Assembly (NCBI GenBank): GCA_029224185.1
Contig: CM055200.1
Span: forward strand, 12,267,170-12,331,169
Source of the DNA: Karalla daura
Lineage: Eukaryota > Chordata > Actinopteri > Chaetodontiformes > Leiognathidae
DNA length: 64,000 nt
Direction of reading: 5' to 3'
The notes below the pieces were generated by a model. The model did no database searches, was not told where the DNA came from, and was given only the letters and a program-made list of their open reading frames with translations. The translations under genes and the position numbers were made by a program. Positions 51,579-62,289 of the stretch are shown one piece after another. Positions within the stretch are counted from its first letter, which is position 1. Each line of letters opens with the position of its first letter.

Positions 51579-53365
51579 ATGTTTTTTGGGACTTGTTTTT
51601 TTTGCATTTGTGCAAAAATTTGTGCATTTGTTTTCGCCGTGGGGCTATGCGGTTTAATCGGGGGTCCCACCGACATAGATATGACCGACGAGGGGGCGCA
51701 AAACGCCCTTAACTTCGCCGTGGTCCAACACAACCGGGGCAGCAACGACCTGTACCTGAGCCAAGTGGCCGAGGTGGTGAGGGTCCAGAAACAGGTCAGT
51801 GACATCTCAGATGAAAGCAGAAATTTTCTGGGATTGTTTGAGATTAACCCTTTGAGGAGCCTCCATATTAGTGAAACAAATACTATCCAAGTTATAGGTA
51901 CAGCTACTGAAGGCCTGCGCCTATTAAATGTCCTCCCCAATGGATTAGTTAATGTTGTTTTTTATTAATTTTGTTTATGTGTGTGTGTGGTGGGGGGGCA
52001 TATTGCATCGAAGTAATTTTAGGCCATGCAAAAGTTTAAATGACACGAACAGAAAACCACGCAACCCACTAATCGACATTGAAGTAGATTGGAATTTGAT
52101 TCTTTGGTTAGGTTCCAGATTACAACTCTATGGGTTCGTAAAAGCAAATTTTTAAACAGAGTATGAGCATATTTGTAAACAAATTGTGGTAATACTCAAA
52201 CTACATATAGTCCACACCCCATTAGTTAAATCACAGCTGGTGACGTCCAAGCTCCTAAACCTTGCAAAGTCACTTAAACTGTTCATGATATATCTTCTCT
52301 ATCTGTACTGTGTCACAGGATATTTAGGTCTGGCAGAGTAAAGACATGTTTGACCCTTTGTCTGTAAACACCATAATCCAATCAAGTCTCATCCTGTCCT
52401 GTCTGCCCTCAGTCCTTATCTATGATGATGCAGCTTCACTCCAGCTGAGACTTAGATAAATAGAGTAGACTAGAATTAGAAGCCATATCAGGCAACAAAA
52501 GTAAAAAGTTATTTGCTGTAATGACCAAGGAACCTAGAGTCAGGCAACAGTCATTTTGTGCTTTAAATGGATTATAACATCATTTGTGGGTCGTGCGCGT
52601 ATCGATGACACAATGGTGGCGTCTTTATTTTTAACTGTGCAAAAATGCGCTGCAGCTCTGTCGTTTAGGCTCCATTTTCAACACACTTTTGTCTCTCCTA
52701 ACAGTTGGTTGCTGGCTTCAAGTACATCATAACGGTGAAAATGGGGAAGACTCCATGCAGAAAGGGCAGTGCAAACGAACTGTGTGCCATCCACCAAGAC
52801 GAGGGGAAAGCTCGGGTAATCAAATTAAGAACCTGTAATGTTAGCATTTTGGATGGGTGGAAAAACAAACATTTCCACCCCTTTATGCCGTTTTTGAGTT
52901 TGCTGTGTCAAGTGCCACAATGACGCTGTGAAACAACCACCAACTTCCACTATGTGAATCATCTATTTTTGTTTTGTGACTGTTGCCATTGTTTGAGAGG
53001 AGTGAGTGGACCACAACCAGTGACTGCACCTAAAATGTGATCTTACATAATCTCATAGGGTGTATACTTACCTCCTCTTGGAGGTTATGTTTTGCAGCCA
53101 CATGTCTGTTGGCCAGATATATTACACAAAAACTGCGCAGCTGGTTTTTCACTACAATAGAAGGAAGTGTAGGTTTCACTAAGTTTAACAAATGTTGAGA
53201 ATTTGTCAGATCAAGATTACAGCTCAATGTGTGCTCTTTGACGATATATATGTATATGCATAATGTATCTTCTGAACTTTCTTTCCTCAGCCTTACCAGT
53301 GCACCTTCACCGTGTGGAGCCGCCCCTGGCTGAATGACATCACTCTGCTGAATGAGACATGCTAG
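51579..53365 (+). CDS. Cystatin (family 2 cysteine-protease inhibitor), copy B with a replaced leader
   Basis: A secreted-type inhibitor of papain-like cathepsins. Three exons in phase: 51579-51794, 52705-52815, 53291-53365; 133 codons if the ATG at 51579 is used. The inhibitory elements are complete: N-terminal Gly region (GLIGG), the QLVAG loop at 72-76 created across the exon 1-2 junction, and the Pro-Trp hairpin at 121-122. Cysteines at 90, 99, 113 and 133 fit the two family disulfides. The ancestral start (MMWKAVSPLLAA in copy A) has been deleted. The first 17 codons now derive from ephx1 intron 4 and junction DNA, yet are in frame and strongly hydrophobic, so a signal peptide could survive. 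The normal promoter is gone, so expression is uncertain. AATAAA lies at 53669. Confidence 0.75.
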
Positions 53366-54583
53366 AAGGAGCTCCATACTGGAAATCTCCAGGCTTTGCA
53401 CTGTTTGCAGATCAACCACCCTACAGACTGAAATCTAGTTTCCTGTAGATCAACCACAAAATTATTATTACCATTTATATTTTGGTATTTCACAGTATTC
53501 TAGACTTGTTAAACTTTGAAAGTCGGTGTGTTAGAGGCTTCAGAATAACTAATGTTAGAATGTAGAGAAAACCTTTTAATACACAAGCGCTAAACAAATA
53601 AGGTATAATTATATATCAAACAGTTGATTCGCCTTGCAGAAACTGCACAATGTTTTCAATGAAATAAGAATAAAAGTAGCAAGTTAACTGACATCAATGC
53701 TGTTGTGTGTGTTTTTTTAGTTGTTTTTTGTTAAGAATCCCTGTCTGTTGTCTGACATTGGCCAGTGAGGGTTTTTTCCTGCTAAAGGTCTAACTTAGGA
53801 AAGGAAAACTGTGTACACAGTATGCAAGTTTGTGATGTGTGGACTCCAAGCACATATTTTATACCCACAGATCTGGAATGAATTAACGCATTTGAGGACG
53901 AAGTGTAACAGGAAAAATAAAAAGCTGATAAAGTCCTTTTACCTTAACCTGTGGCTAGACTCCCAGAGGACTTGCACAGTTCGAGGGGAGCATGACCAGC
54001 ATTGCTATCACATAGCACTAGCAAGTGGAAAGCTACGTAGTTTAAATGGTAAACATTAAACAATGCATTGCCTCTGGTCTAGGGCATAGAGCAGGTAAGT
54101 GGGTGTAGTCATAAAGATAACTGCAAAACATGGATGGTTTCTTTCATATTTTAGGCCACGGTTGAGATTTGATAGCAAGTCTTCACAAAGATATAGCTTT
54201 TCCAGCACTACAGACATGAAATAAAGTTAATGAATACACAATATACTCAACAGAAAACTGTACATTGATATAAAAGACACAAGCAGACCATGGTCAAACT
54301 GAGAACAGTTGGTTCTAGAGAAAGTAGTCATTGGATAATTCGATATTACAGGGTGGTATGGAGTCAAGTTACCGAATGTGCATAGGGCGAGCGTCACAGA
54401 GGGAGGGAGGGTGCAACAGAGACAGAGCAAGCAGACACAGACAACAGTTCATGGAAAGACTGCAGGAGGCAGTCTGTCGTTACGCTGTTAATGATTTATA
54501 ATGTCTGAACTGTTGGGACAAGTATTACTGGAACAGATGTGTTCAAGTGAGCCGGATTTTAGAGGAAGTGTTACTGTCCGATC
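53366..54583. other. Cystatin 3' untranslated region and spacer
   Basis: The cystatin polyadenylation signal AATAAA lies at 53669-53674. The remaining 900 bases up to the acyltransferase gene show no coding exon or recognisable repeat; the short open frames here lack splice sites and similarity. Confidence 0.5.
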
Positions 54584-55941
54584 ATGAAGGTCCTAAAGAA
54601 AGAGGAGCTGCAGGCAGCTGAAGGAGTTCTGGCAAAACACCTCCCAAAAAGCCTGAAGGTAAATAATGGCCAGCGAGCAATCCAAATCATAACACCCACA
54701 GCATGTCAGGTTGAAGTCCCAGCCTTTGTGAGCCAGTATAGCTATGCATGTGTTGTGTTTTCAGGTGTATGGTTTCCTCTATAGCATCAACAGAAACAAA
54801 CCGAGCACACTGGAGGTTCTCGTTGACACCTGGCCCGATTTTAAGGTCATAATCTGTCGACCAGATCAAAAGGTGAGCTCTTGCCCCTTGGGAGAATCAG
54901 GAGCCAGATTTTTGTTGCTCTTCATTGCTGAATTCTTGGCTCACTTCACAGAACAAACTTGCTCTTGAAGTCAGGAATAAAGTGGCATACTACACCACAG
55001 ATGAAGAGGTTCTGAGGAAGTTTCTTGCAGAGGAGGGTGTAATTGACTGGAGCGTTTATTTCCTTCTCGGAGGTCAGCACCAAAAAGTGAAGTTGCAGCT
55101 GCTTTTAACATCATTTTATACTCACAGGGACTGTATTTCTGTTTATACTGATAGAGTAAGAATATTTCTATTAATATTTTTAACTCAGAGTTCACATTTT
55201 TTGTTACCGAGTGAACACTTCAGAAAAGCAGAGAGAACATGATACCAGAATTGCATTATTTTATGCTCTCCTTCAGGATTTGACATCTCCCATGCCCCCA
55301 TAGTCAAAGAGGTGTCCTCCAAAAGACAAGTCAACCACAGAGACTTCACTCTGGTGCATCTTCTCTATATGCCAGACAGTAGTCATCTGCTCACACCAGC
55401 TGTCGACAGGTACAGTCACGTAGATCAAATGCCCCTCAAAGGACATGTAGTCGCATTTTGATTGAATCCACAGCAGATAAAACAAACTAACACTATTTTC
55501 TCCACTGGGAGTAAGGGCTGTCATCATTTCTGTCTCTGCAGTGAGCTTGAGTCAAGGATTTCATCTCTCAACCTCTCCCATGTTGACCTGGTGAATAAAA
55601 CCTGGAAATTTGGTGGCGACAAACAGGGTTACAAGACTATTAAAAACCTTATCGGCAACTTCCCAACATGTTGCATCACTGATGATCAAGGTCAGCCACT
55701 GTCCTGGATTCTGGTGTATGATTACGGTGCCATGGGGATGCTGTATACACTGCCGGAGCACAGAGGGAAAGGCTACGCCAAGTTGGTGATAAGCGCCATG
55801 GCTAAGAGACTCCATGCCGAAGGCTTCCCCATCTACTGCTTCATAGAGGAGGACAACGTGGTCTCCTACAAGCTCTTCAAAAACCTGGGCTTCACCGAGG
55901 ATCCCTCATACAGGGCAGCATGGTATGAGTTCAACTTTTGA
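54584..55941 (+). CDS. Glycine N-acyltransferase-like protein, array copy 1
   Basis: A GNAT-fold enzyme family (GLYAT/GLYATL) that transfers acyl groups from acyl-CoA to glycine or other amino acids in detoxification and lipid-amide metabolism. Five exons in phase: 54584-54658, 54765-54872, 54952-55072, 55277-55409, 55542-55941; 278 aa, close to the family size of about 290. The N-terminal GLYAT domain includes VLVDTWPDFKVIICRP. The C-terminal GNAT part includes the acyl-CoA-binding RGKGYAKL segment and the FIEEDNVVSYKLFKNLGF signature. Most like GLYATL3-type proteins; substrate not inferable. An intact tandem neighbour follows 0.9 kb downstream on the same strand. Confidence 0.88.
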
Positions 55942-56850
55942 TTTTGAAACCATCTGTCCTGGTCATACATTCAGCACAAGCAGAAGATCATAACAATGGA
56001 CAATAATGATGATAGTTAAGTGAAAGAGGCATCTGGCTAACTTATACAAAGAATAAATAATAATAATGTTAATTATATTTACATACACAGTAGAGACAGA
56101 GAATAAAGTTAAACTGGATTGTGCTTTGCGTTCATCCATTCATCGGCACTTCCTTTTATGCAAAGCAGTGAATTGATGGTTCCCTAAAATAAAGACATTT
56201 CCTACAGAGCTTGCTCTATTCATTTTTCTTTTCTAACCTCTCCCGAACAGTGAGTTGGGGATCACTTATACAAGGCGAATTGGTCAGACCTATTTAGCTT
56301 CATGGCATTAGTTGTTATTAGTTAATTGGGGAGCACTTTTCTCCCACCATATTCACATTATTTTCCACCCTATGAATAATAGAATACAAAAATCACTAAA
56401 ATTGCTGTTGTATCAGCGAGACAGTGCATTTACTCATCGAAGTTACAAACTGTACAGACAACTTCAGCACTTTAAAATGAAGTGTAATAAGTTTCCCTTC
56501 CACCCAAAGCACGCAGACAGCCTTTGCATATGAGAGTTTGAATCCAATAGGTACAGGATGTTCCAGACTGACAGTGTGTGTGTTCATCCTCTGGAGAAGT
56601 TGCGGCGACTTTTAATTTTTACTGCAGCTGACCTGTCACGTCTGCTTCTGATTGGTCTGAGCTGCCGAGGCGACTTGAACATGGCAGAGATTTCTTCACT
56701 TTCTCTTTTCCGGGAACAAATCACGTGCTTCAATAACAGCCAACCAGAGCACACCCTAAGCCCGAGCCGTCCACATACTGTACATAAAAAAGGGCGTCTC
56801 GCCTGAACGGGGCTGAGACTTACAGACTGAAAGAATCCTCGGAGGCAGAT

Positions 56851-58481
56851 ATGGAACTGAGCACTGAGCAGCTGAAAGTGGCCGAGAAACAGCTGAAAAC
56901 ACATTTACCTCTGTCAATGAAGGTGCGTCCTGTCACGTCAAATATGTTCACTTCCACAGCTCTTCCCACAACAGTACAAGCATTTCAATTTTTAATGTTT
57001 ATATGTTTTAGGTATACGGCTGTTTGCTCCTCCAAAACACAAGGACCCGGGCAGACCCGGTGAAAGTGTTTGTGGACAGATGGCCCGAGTTCAGTGTGAT
57101 GATCTGCAGACCAGAGTGTGAACAGGTACCCAGTGTGTGTGTCTGTTCAGTTTTTCAGTTCCTATCACTATTACAACGTGTTCATTTCTCTGACAGAAGG
57201 AAGATTTTTTCAAAGACATCCTGGTGCTGGCGAAGGATGAAGCTCTTCTGGAGGAGACCATAAAGAGGTCCTCTGTTATCGACTGGACCAGATACCTTTG
57301 TTTTGGTAAAGGCATTTTACTCTCTCTTGCTTTGGGGCCGTCAGAGGTCAGATCTTGCTCTAAGGATTCTCAGCCCATTTTTATGGCTGGATTATGTCTG
57401 AATTGTGTCAGAGGGAAACGGCACAGTTGTCTTGTTTCCCCACCATAAAAGTTACAGAGCAAAGAACAGTCATTAAGCAATGTGCATGGTTATACAACGA
57501 TTATAGGACCAAACAGTCAATGGACTGGTTCCAACATAGTCTTTTTCAAGTCTTTGTGACCAACCTGTCATTCCCTGTTGCATGGGAACGAGGACAAGGA
57601 CTTATGAGCATTGCAAACGTAGTGACTAACGACAGTATCAGGGGCTGTCTGGGGTTAAGTGTCTTGCCCAAGGATACTTTGACATGTTGGCAGCAGGTGT
57701 TGGGATCACCAACCTTAATTAACAAATATAGAATAAAAGGGTAATTTTTACACATTTCAACGCAATGTTAATTTAGAGAAATACATTTTTGTAGAACTCA
57801 AATGAAGTATAATGCCAGATTTATTTTACACATGTTGCCTCCAGAGGTAGATTAAGATTATGACATTATTTTGGTTCAAGGAAGCAACCTCCGCCACAAA
57901 GATATATTCAAAGCAGTGGGGTTGGAAAAAGGTTTGGCAATGAACAATGTGGCAGTGTGTCACATGATGGTGCTGGAGGATGTGTCCAACCTCCCATCTC
58001 TAGACAGGTAAGTACACCTGGGCACTCTATATTTACCTTTAAAGAGTGAAACAGTGAAAATGAGTCTGCTGTGTTCAGTGTCAGGTCGGGGATCTCTCTG
58101 GGCTCTCTGGACGAGTCACACATCGGCCTGGTCAACCAGACGTGGAAGTTTTCGGTGGAAGGGGAAGCAGCCAGGATGATCCGCAACATGCTTGTGAATT
58201 ATCCCTCCTGTTGTGTGCTGGATGCAGACGCAAAGCCCGTCGCTTGGATCCTGACCTACACATCCTGTGCCATGGGGATGCTGTACACGCTGCCAGAGCA
58301 CAGAGGGAAAGGCTATGCCAAACTGCTGGTTAGCGCCATGGCTAAGAGACTCCATGCTGAGGGCCTCCCAGTCTACTGCTTTATAGAGGAGGAGAATGTG
58401 GTCTCTTACAGCCTCTTCAAAAGCCTGGGTTTCACTGAGGATCCCTCATACAGGGAATCATGGTTTGCTTTCAACAGCTGA
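56851..58481 (+). CDS. Glycine N-acyltransferase-like protein, array copy 2
   Basis: A tandem paralogue of the gene at 54584 with the same five-exon, same-phase structure: 56851-56922, 57012-57125, 57197-57305, 57881-58007, 58079-58481; 274 aa. The start MELSTEQLKVAEKQLKTHL aligns with copy 1. The final exon is strikingly similar to copy 1 (MGMLYTLPEHRGKGYAKL, AKRLHAEG, FTEDPSYR), whereas exons 2-4 differ much more. Intron 3 contains a dispersed repeat at about 57.6 kb. AATAAA is at 58574-58579. No stop or splice defect was seen. Confidence 0.88.
57560..57725 (+). repeat. Dispersed teleost repeat in an acyltransferase intron
   Basis: 'ggggttaagtgtcttgcccaaggatactttgacatgttggcagcaggtgttgggatcacc' is a diverged copy of a very common fish repeat core ('cttgcccaaggacac', then 'gggatcgaacc'). 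It lies in intron 3 of acyltransferase copy 2. Confidence 0.7.
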
Positions 58482-58573
58482 TTTTCTAATACAATTACTA
58501 GAAACCATTGTTCCTTAAAATAAGGATGATTTTTGATACAAATATTGTTTACATTACACTGTTGAATACCTTG

Positions 58574-58579
58574 AATAAA
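58574..58579 (+). terminator. Polyadenylation signal of acyltransferase copy 2
   Basis: AATAAA about 95 bases after the stop codon, in 'ttgaataaagaaag'. Copy 1 has comparable candidates near 56.10 and 56.19 kb. Confidence 0.65.
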
Positions 58580-59689
58580 GAAAGTAGTATCTGTAAAGAA
58601 AAATATCAAAATGAGACTGAATTGTTTGTCTTAACCAGCAGTGACCATTTTTTAAAATTGTGTGCACATAGAGGTTTAGACTTCAGCACTTTGTTTTAAC
58701 ATTGCACTCATTGTGAAACATGGTTCCTTAAAATTAAGAAGTTCCCACTGACAATGCTTTATTCATTTCTCTTTTCTGACCTTTCTAAAAGAATGAGTTT
58801 GGGACTGGAATTACAACAATTCATCAGAATTATTGACCCTTAAGTGAGAAAGGTGACTAAGATGTATAATGTAAGATGTATAATGATCCACTAATGCTCC
58901 CATTATCAATTGATGGATAGATGGTGGAAAAGCAGCTTTCTAAAGTGTTTGGGAATGAGTATCATTTTTCTTTTATCCCCATTTTAATGTGGATAAAGGA
59001 CAGGATAAAGGACTTTGTTCTGAAATTTCATATATTTCAGATATTTCAAATACAAAAGAGTAGTCCCACTGGTTTTGCCTCAGTACATATAAAAAAAACA
59101 AAAAAACAATTGGCAGCCAGTGGCAGTAGTGCCCAAAGTATAGGGCAAGGTCTCTACAAGATGTACACACTGTGGACATATGCAAAGGGCTGCAATACGC
59201 GGCTGCAACAAAACAAGCAGGCTTAAACATTCAGTCTGAGCTCAGCAGGAGCAGAGATGAACCAGGTGGAGCTACACAGTGTGGCTGGAACATCACTGCT
59301 ATAGAGCATTTTCTGTCCACCAGGGCAGTAGAGACACCTGCCTGGAGCCTGGCCACTTTTAACAAGACAGAAATGGTTTCGCTTTGGTGCCTTCACAGCT
59401 CAAATATTGCTCTGAGGTTTTTTTGCGTTCAAAGTTGGGCTCTTGTTATGGCTGGCAAAAAAAAAACTGTCTCTGAGGAATATGGCACAGTCACCCAAGT
59501 CAACCACACTGTGAGAGATGCATGCAAGTGAAAACATATAGAAAAAAGAGAAAGCATTATTTTAATCTTCCAAATACAATATTTGCACATGTCAAAGCAA
59601 TATTTATTTTAAAAAAATAAATCTTCTTTACAGTACAAATAAACTTGATCATGTCATCTCCAGGAGTAAATTAAGATTATAACTGTCCA

Positions 59690-60197
59690 AGGAATCAACC
59701 TTCACAGAGATGTTGTGAAAGCAGTGAGGCTGGAAAAGGGCGCAGGACTTTTCCAACCTCTCATTTCTGGATGTGTAAATGCACCTGAAAACTGATATAT
59801 CTGTGTTTACTCTTTAACAGTTTGTTAAGAAGTAAATGATACTGCTCTCATTCATCCAGAGAGGATCTATCTGGCCTCTCTGGATGAATCACACATCGGC
59901 CGAGTAAACCAGATGTGCAAGCTCTCGAAGGGAGAGGGTCAGGATGATCCGCTGAAATTTCCGTTCTGTGGGGTCCTGGATGCAGATGCAAAGCCCTTCG
60001 CCATGGGGCTGCTGTACACGAGGCTGGGGCACAGAGGGAAAGGCTACGCCATACTGCTGGTTAGCACCATGGCTAAGAGACTCCCAGTCTACTTCCTCAT
60101 AGAGGAGGAGAACATGGTCTCCTACAGGCTCTTCAAAAGCCTGGCTTTCACTGAGGATCCCTCATACAGGGAAGCATGGTTAGTGTTCAACATGTGA
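59690..60197 (+). pseudogene. Glycine N-acyltransferase-like remnant, array copy 3
   Basis: Two pieces align with copy 2. A shortened exon 4 remnant lies at about 59690-59765 ('aatcaaccttcacagagatgttgtgaaagcagtgaggctggaaaag') and a last exon runs from about 59861 to the stop at 60197. The last exon keeps one open frame (LDESHIGRVNQ, MGLLYTRLGHRGKGYAILL, AKRLPVYFLIEEENMVSY) but has lost several codon blocks, including the WILTYTSC strand and HAEG. The exon 4 piece has lost its centre and its donor. No equivalents of exons 1-3 were found in the preceding 1.1 kb. It is a decayed tandem duplicate; the open last exon suggests youth rather than function. Confidence 0.8.
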
Positions 60198-60740
60198 CTT
60201 TTGTAATCGCTGTAATTTCTCTCAATGTGTAAATAACGTTAGTCTACTCAAATGTGATTACTCATTACCATGGTTCCTCAAAATAAACATTTTTTTGCTG
60301 TTTCCTTTTTCTGCTACTTGAATAAGGGATATTTAATCCAGGGAAGCCTGCTTTGGATTTGGTCATATACCTAAAAAATGTAAGTCGCATGTATTCCAGT
60401 TACACTGTTAAATACACTGAATAAATGTAATTTAATTTCTGTGCATCTGAAGCACAGAAAAGGAGTGAGATAACAGAAAATGCTAGATAAGCATTTTGAT
60501 ACCATGGCATAGGATCTTTCCAGCCAGGCCTGGCTGTCCTGGAGTGAATTGAAAAAAAAGCTTCTCCTGGATTTACCCCTCAAAGATTTCACATCATCTG
60601 TTCTCTGAAAGAACACTTGATGCAAGACCAGATCTGAGGACAAAAGAGAAAAATATCAAGGAAATCAATATACACAGCAGTTGTTTTCATGTATTCATAT
60701 TTATGTGATTGTATATTTATGGATTAAGAAAACATCTGCT

Positions 60741-62289
60741 TTACCTCTCATCTGTGAACTCTTCAAGACGAATTAACCATGTTTTCCAGTACTCCAGCAT
60801 CAGCTTGGAGTTCAGCTTATGAGCATGGGCCGGTGAGCCGTTCTTGTAGGCAACTACAATGAGCCCATTCTCAATCTGCAATGAGAGCCGATGGGTAAAG
60901 CATGAGATAACAAAGGAATTGCAGGAATCACCTGATTTTTCATCTTAAATTCTAAAATTGACAAATGTAAAAAATCTGATGGCTGACAGACAGCAGCAAA
61001 GAAAGACATCCTTATATTTCAATAAATCACCTGGTACTTGTAGTTGTCATCACTGTTCAAAGCCCCTGCATAAGCTGCCACCTGAATAGGGTTGTCATAT
61101 GTGTTGCCGAGGAGGGGTTTGGGCTTCTCAGAAGTCTTCCAGTCAATAACACACAGCACACCTCTGCAGACAGAAATAGAAAGGGAGTGAGCAAGCAAGC
61201 AGTGGGAAAAGCCTAAAATGAGAGGAGTTGAGTCCTCTTTCACCTGTAGCGAGCAACACAATCCACAACCCCCCGATAGTTGAGTGTGTTGTGGTGTACA
61301 GTGCTCTCAATAGCTCGCACAGCACTGACGTCTTGCAGGATGTGAGAGATGCTCTCCATGTATCCCTGGATCTCCGCTGGATATCCCGTCGGCTCTGGGG
61401 GGTCTGCATCCATCCACGTTGCACCTGATGTCAGAATGTCCTCCACAGCTGAATGGAAAGTCTTTCCCTGTTTAAATAAATCTGGTGGATAGATTGATAG
61501 AGAGATGGTACAAAACCATGAGAGTGCAAAATACAAAATGCATAAGATTCATATGTATTGGAGCAACTGCAATTCTATACCTTTTACTGTCATTGTATAC
61601 AGTTAGATCCTCAAATTATACATTAAAAAGATACAAACTTTGAGAAAGTACATACAGTTATAAATCAAGGCTATAAATAAGTATAAAAGCATCCAAGTAC
61701 AATACAACAACTTTAGGTCACTTCGGATGACAGATACTAATCTGGCACTGAGAAATTACATTGTATCCATGGTTCAGCACTTACTCTGGCTGTATTCTTT
61801 GAAGCCTTCCTCTCCGAGCTCTGCGATCATCCTCCTCTTCCACCTCTCCAGATAAAACCTCTGCTCTGGGGAAAGTGTCTGCTGGAGGATGCGGGTCACA
61901 CTCGGTATTGAAGACTTGCCTCCGCCCCGGCTGAGGGCGATCCGGACTGGAGGTCCTGATTCTAGCTGGTCCGACTCCTCAGCATCCTCACAGTGTGAGA
62001 AGGGGTGAATGGCTTTAGGTACCCTCATCTTTGGTCCTGAGGAAGGATGCTGAGCTTTGATAACAGGTCCGTAAAGGTATTCGTCCTCCGCCTCGAATGT
62101 CTCAGGGGTTTGGGCACTGACCCTTGGAGACGTAACAGACTTGACCAGAGAGGAGTATCTCTCCGTGTCCACGGAGCTGTAAGGGCTGCGGTGCTTTGGG
62201 AAGCCCCGACACTGGCAAACAGAGAAGTATCTGACTGGCGGGGAGCTGCATTGGGGGGCCATGGACACAAAACGTCTAATAAAATTCAT
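60741..62289 (-). CDS. mgme1: Mitochondrial genome maintenance exonuclease 1
   Basis: A PD-(D/E)XK single-strand DNase that trims flaps and linear ends during mitochondrial DNA replication. Four exons in phase: 61785-62289, 61244-61481, 61031-61163, 60741-60875; 336 aa, against 344 in human. The catalytic set is visible: D242 in GVVDCVARYR, D255 and K257 in CVIDWKTSEK, with the same 13- and 2-residue spacing as human D238/D251/K253. The Arg/Ser-rich first residues suit a mitochondrial presequence. The ATG at 62289 (MNFIRRFVSM) is preferred; an in-frame ATG at 62310 would add seven residues. The last exon reaches TAA at 60741 in a GTAAAG context, so a spliced alternative end is possible. Divergent from the probable snx5 start, as in human. 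Confidence 0.93.

Larger units (their letters stand above)
48399..51986. repeat. Tandem segmental duplication, unit B (shortened)
   Basis: The second copy of 41625-48143. It is shortened mainly by one deletion of roughly 2.6-2.9 kb joining ephx1 intron 4 to the signal-peptide codons of cystatin at about 51630, and by the 415-base difference in ephx1 intron 5. It also has small intronic segments absent from A, such as about 60 bases near 50510-50572. The near identity of introns as well as exons points to a very recent duplication or to two haplotypes placed in tandem. Confidence 0.88.

Noticed and set aside
51560..51940. 126-codon minus-strand frame over cystatin copy B exon 1
   Set aside because: Same antisense shadow as in copy A.
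58921..59531. Open frames of 101 and 119 codons upstream of acyltransferase copy 3
   Set aside because: No similarity to acyltransferase exons 1-3 or any other family; no splice signals in phase.
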